43,542 bases of DNA from Odoribacter sp036657595 (GTDB taxonomy: Bacteria > Bacteroidota > Bacteroidia > Bacteroidales > Marinifilaceae): the NCBI GenBank assembly GCA_036657595.1, contig JAVXFZ010000019.1, positions 1 to 43,542 on the forward strand, read 5' to 3'. The notes beneath the pieces were generated by a model. The model was given only the letters and a program-made list of their open reading frames with translations. It had not been told where the DNA came from and searched no databases. Below are positions 41,882-43,542 of this stretch, one piece after another. The stretch's first letter is position 1; every line of letters starts with the position of its first letter. The translations under genes were made by a program, and so were the position numbers.

Positions 41882-42349
41882 ATGGAGTGGTTAATTGTTT
41901 TGATGTTGATTGTGATTGGGGCGGTGTTGGTGTTGTTGGAGTTTTTGGTTTTTCCGGGGGTGAATGTGGTGGGATTGTTGGGCTTTATTTGTATCATTGC
42001 CGGAATATATTTTGGTTATTCATATTATGGTCATATAGCCGGTCATTTTATTTTGTTGGCGACGGCTGTTTTTGGGGGAGGGGTGACGTGGTATGTGTTG
42101 CGTACGAATACTTGGAAGAAATTGAGCTTGCATACGAGATTGGAGGGAACAGTGGAAGGGGTGGATGTTTCGGTCGAAGAAGGGGATTTGGGGAAAACGC
42201 TCGGACGTTTGGCTCCGATGGGGAATGTGATGGTGAGAGATATGGTGGTGGAGGCGGAATCGCAGTCCGGATATATTGATGAGAATCGGGAAGTGGTCGT
42301 GATAAAAGTTTATAAAAATAAGATCGTTGTAAAATTAAAAACAGTTTAA
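41882..42349 (+). CDS. Short NfeD-like membrane protein
   Basis: The 155-residue protein has two or three hydrophobic segments in the first 75 residues (LIVLMLIVIGAVLVLLEF and the following ones), then a C-terminal OB-fold-like NfeD domain (about 85-155, with RLEGTVEGVDV and a closing strand VIKVYKNKIVVKL). It lacks the large ClpP-like protease domain of long NfeD proteins. It ends 1 base before floA. NfeD-type proteins are typically paired with flotillin or stomatin-like partners and help organise membrane microdomains. The ATG at 41882 is preferred over a TTG at 41870. Confidence 0.85.
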   Translation: MEWLIVLMLIVIGAVLVLLEFLVFPGVNVVGLLGFICIIAGIYFGYSYYGHIAGHFILLATAVFGGGVTWYVLRTNTWKKLSLHTRLEGTVEGVDVSVEEGDLGKTLGRLAPMGNVMVRDMVVEAESQSGYIDENREVVVIKVYKNKIVVKLKTV

Positions 42350-42350
42350 T

Positions 42351-43349
42351 ATGGAAAGTAGTCTTGTGATGTTAGTAGCTGCGATAGCAGGCGGTATATT
42401 TCTGCTTTGGATCATTTTATATTTTATTCCAATCGGTTTGTGGTTTCAGGCGTTGGTTTGCGATGTGAAAGTGTCGTTGTTGCAATTGGTGTTGATGCGT
42501 TGGAGGAAAGTGCCGCCTACGATTATTGTAGGGGCAATGATTGAAGGGAAGAAAGCCGGCATTGAATTATACCGTGATATGTTGGAAGCTCATTATTTAG
42601 CCGGTGGTCACGTGGCACAGGTGGTGCACGCTTTGGTGTCGGCATCGAAGGCTAATATTGAATTGACTTTTCAGATTGCGACAGCAGTGGATTTGGCAGG
42701 ACGTGATGTGTTTGAAGCGGTGCAAATGAGTGTGAATCCAAAGGTGATCAATACGCCTCCTGTGACGGCAGTGGCAAAGGACGGTATTCAGTTGGTGGCT
42801 AAAGCGAGGGTGACTGTTCGGGCAAACATCAAACGTTTGGTGGGGGGTGCCGGTGAAGAAACGGTGTTGGCACGTGTTGGTGAAGGGATTGTGTCCTCTA
42901 TCGGTTCGTCAGAATCGCATAAAGCGGTGATGGAAAATCCTGATTTTATCTCTAAGAAGGTATTGGAAAAGGGGTTGGATTCGGGAACGGCTTTTGAAAT
43001 TCTTTCTATTGATATTGCTGATATTGATGTGGGCAAGAATATTGGTGCCGGATTGCAGATTGACCAAGCGGAAGCGGATTTAAAGATCGCTCAAGCAAAG
43101 GCGGAGGAGAGAAGGGCTATGGCTGTGGCGTTGGAACAGGAGATGAAGGCATTGGCTCAGGAAATGAAAGCGAAAGTGATTGAGGCGGAAGCGAATATCC
43201 CGACGGCTATGGCAGAGGCTTTCCGTTCCGGTAATTTGGGTATTATGGATTATTATAAAATGAAGAATATAGAAGCGGACACCTTGATGAGGGAGTCGAT
43301 CGCTAAACCGGCGGAAGCAAGTAAAAGGAAAACGGATAAGATTGAATAA
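42351..43349 (+). CDS. floA: Flotillin-like protein FloA
   Basis: The 332-residue product matches the FloA (UPF0365) family. It has an N-terminal membrane hairpin (about 5-40, with LLWIILYFIPIGLWFQAL), a SPFH/Band-7-like domain with GGHVAQVVHALVSASKANI (about 84-102) and NPKVINTPPVTAVAKDGIQL, and a C-terminal helical part rich in Ala, Glu and Lys (about 240-290). The latter drives oligomerisation. FloA collects in membrane microdomains and is thought to scaffold other membrane proteins. It is translated with the NfeD-like gene 1 base upstream and ends at a strong hairpin. Confidence 0.95.
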   Translation: MESSLVMLVAAIAGGIFLLWIILYFIPIGLWFQALVCDVKVSLLQLVLMRWRKVPPTIIVGAMIEGKKAGIELYRDMLEAHYLAGGHVAQVVHALVSASKANIELTFQIATAVDLAGRDVFEAVQMSVNPKVINTPPVTAVAKDGIQLVAKARVTVRANIKRLVGGAGEETVLARVGEGIVSSIGSSESHKAVMENPDFISKKVLEKGLDSGTAFEILSIDIADIDVGKNIGAGLQIDQAEADLKIAQAKAEERRAMAVALEQEMKALAQEMKAKVIEAEANIPTAMAEAFRSGNLGIMDYYKMKNIEADTLMRESIAKPAEASKRKTDKIE

Positions 43350-43371
43350 CGGACTTGAACGTTTCGGTATA

Positions 43372-43418
43372 TAAATATGCTGATGTGCTGATTGATTGGC
43401 ATATCAGCATATTTTTTT
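43372..43418 (+). terminator. Terminator of the nfeD-floA operon
   Basis: A long stem (about 43373-43388 with 43399-43414) with one or two mismatches is followed by a run of T. It lies 24 bases past the floA stop. Confidence 0.85.
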
Positions 43419-43448
43419 AGAGGTGTCAATAAATTCAAATAGAAGCGA

Positions 43449-43542
43449 ATGAGAACAATTGTTTTTTTTGTTTGTTTTTTGTGCGTTGCAGGATATGTGG
43501 TGGCTACCGGGACGGGACTTTTCAGAATGTATAATAACCGTC
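43449..43542 (+). CDS. Start of an unidentified gene cut by the window edge
   Basis: An ATG at 43449 opens a frame that runs off the window without a stop (31 full codons). It begins with a hydrophobic stretch (TIVFFVCFLCVAGYVVA) that looks like a signal peptide or membrane helix. Too little is present to name a family. It begins 31 bases after the floA terminator, so it may start a new transcript. Confidence 0.4.
   Translation, partial: MRTIVFFVCFLCVAGYVVATGTGLFRMYNNR

Overview
The window looks like chromosomal core DNA of a Gram-negative member of the Bacteroidota, most likely order Bacteroidales. Signs for this are: -7 promoter boxes of the TAnnTTTG type before many genes; almost no Shine-Dalgarno sequences; several lipoproteins with Bacteroidales-style lipoboxes; GldA/GldF/GldG-like genes; an RprX/RprY-like two-component pair; and exported glycosidases plus a serine-type sulfatase. 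Family or genus cannot be fixed from the sequence. No phage, insertion sequence, integrase, rRNA or CRISPR array was seen.

Layout. 1-500: an ECF sigma-factor gene that stops after region 2, then a shared hairpin terminator. 491-3149 (minus): pckA, a HEAT-like (AlkD-type) protein, and the fluoride channel crcB. 3373-4837 (plus): an exported alpha/beta hydrolase and dps. 4927-13652 (minus): rlmD, a class III sirtuin, valS, a coiled-coil zinc-ribbon protein, a Nif3-type metal protein, a MerR regulator and an M23 peptidase. Back-to-back promoters then lead into alaS on the plus strand. 16533-23154 (plus): an abundant-looking TPR lipoprotein, a TlpA-like thioredoxin lipoprotein, a DUF4369-like lipoprotein without a thioredoxin domain, and the histidine kinase/response regulator pair. 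23300-23800 (minus): tpx. 24072-28999 (plus): a GH2 beta-mannosidase and GH20 hexosaminidase operon. 29162-29235 (minus): tRNA-Arg(ACG). 29385-30804 (plus): a DUF6913-like gene and dapA. 30977-39382 (minus): gldG-gldF-gldA, a LacI regulator, a 7TM-HD (PgpH-type) phosphodiesterase, fabD and folE. 40139-43349 (plus): a sulfatase, a short NfeD-like protein and floA. A gene cut by the window edge follows.

How the genes work together. Most are housekeeping: gluconeogenesis (pckA), tRNA charging (valS, alaS), rRNA methylation, lysine/peptidoglycan precursor (dapA), fatty acid (fabD) and pterin (folE) synthesis, envelope remodelling (M23), and oxidative stress (dps, tpx). The accessory theme is glycan use. 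GH2 beta-mannosidase plus GH20 hexosaminidase fits trimming of the N-glycan core, and the sulfatase and the exported esterase-like hydrolase would remove sulfate or acyl groups. There is no SusC/SusD pair here, so this is not a complete polysaccharide utilisation locus.

The least explained signals are non-coding. One intergenic hairpin family has a conserved tail and lies just downstream of valS, tpx and the LacI gene. A second intergenic repeat has four tandem 11-mers and is present in two distant gaps. In the proteins, the oddities are the region-2-only sigma factor, a sirtuin lacking its zinc cysteines, and a sulfatase whose active-site motif reads S-G-P-C-R. I did not find a convincing new multi-gene system.
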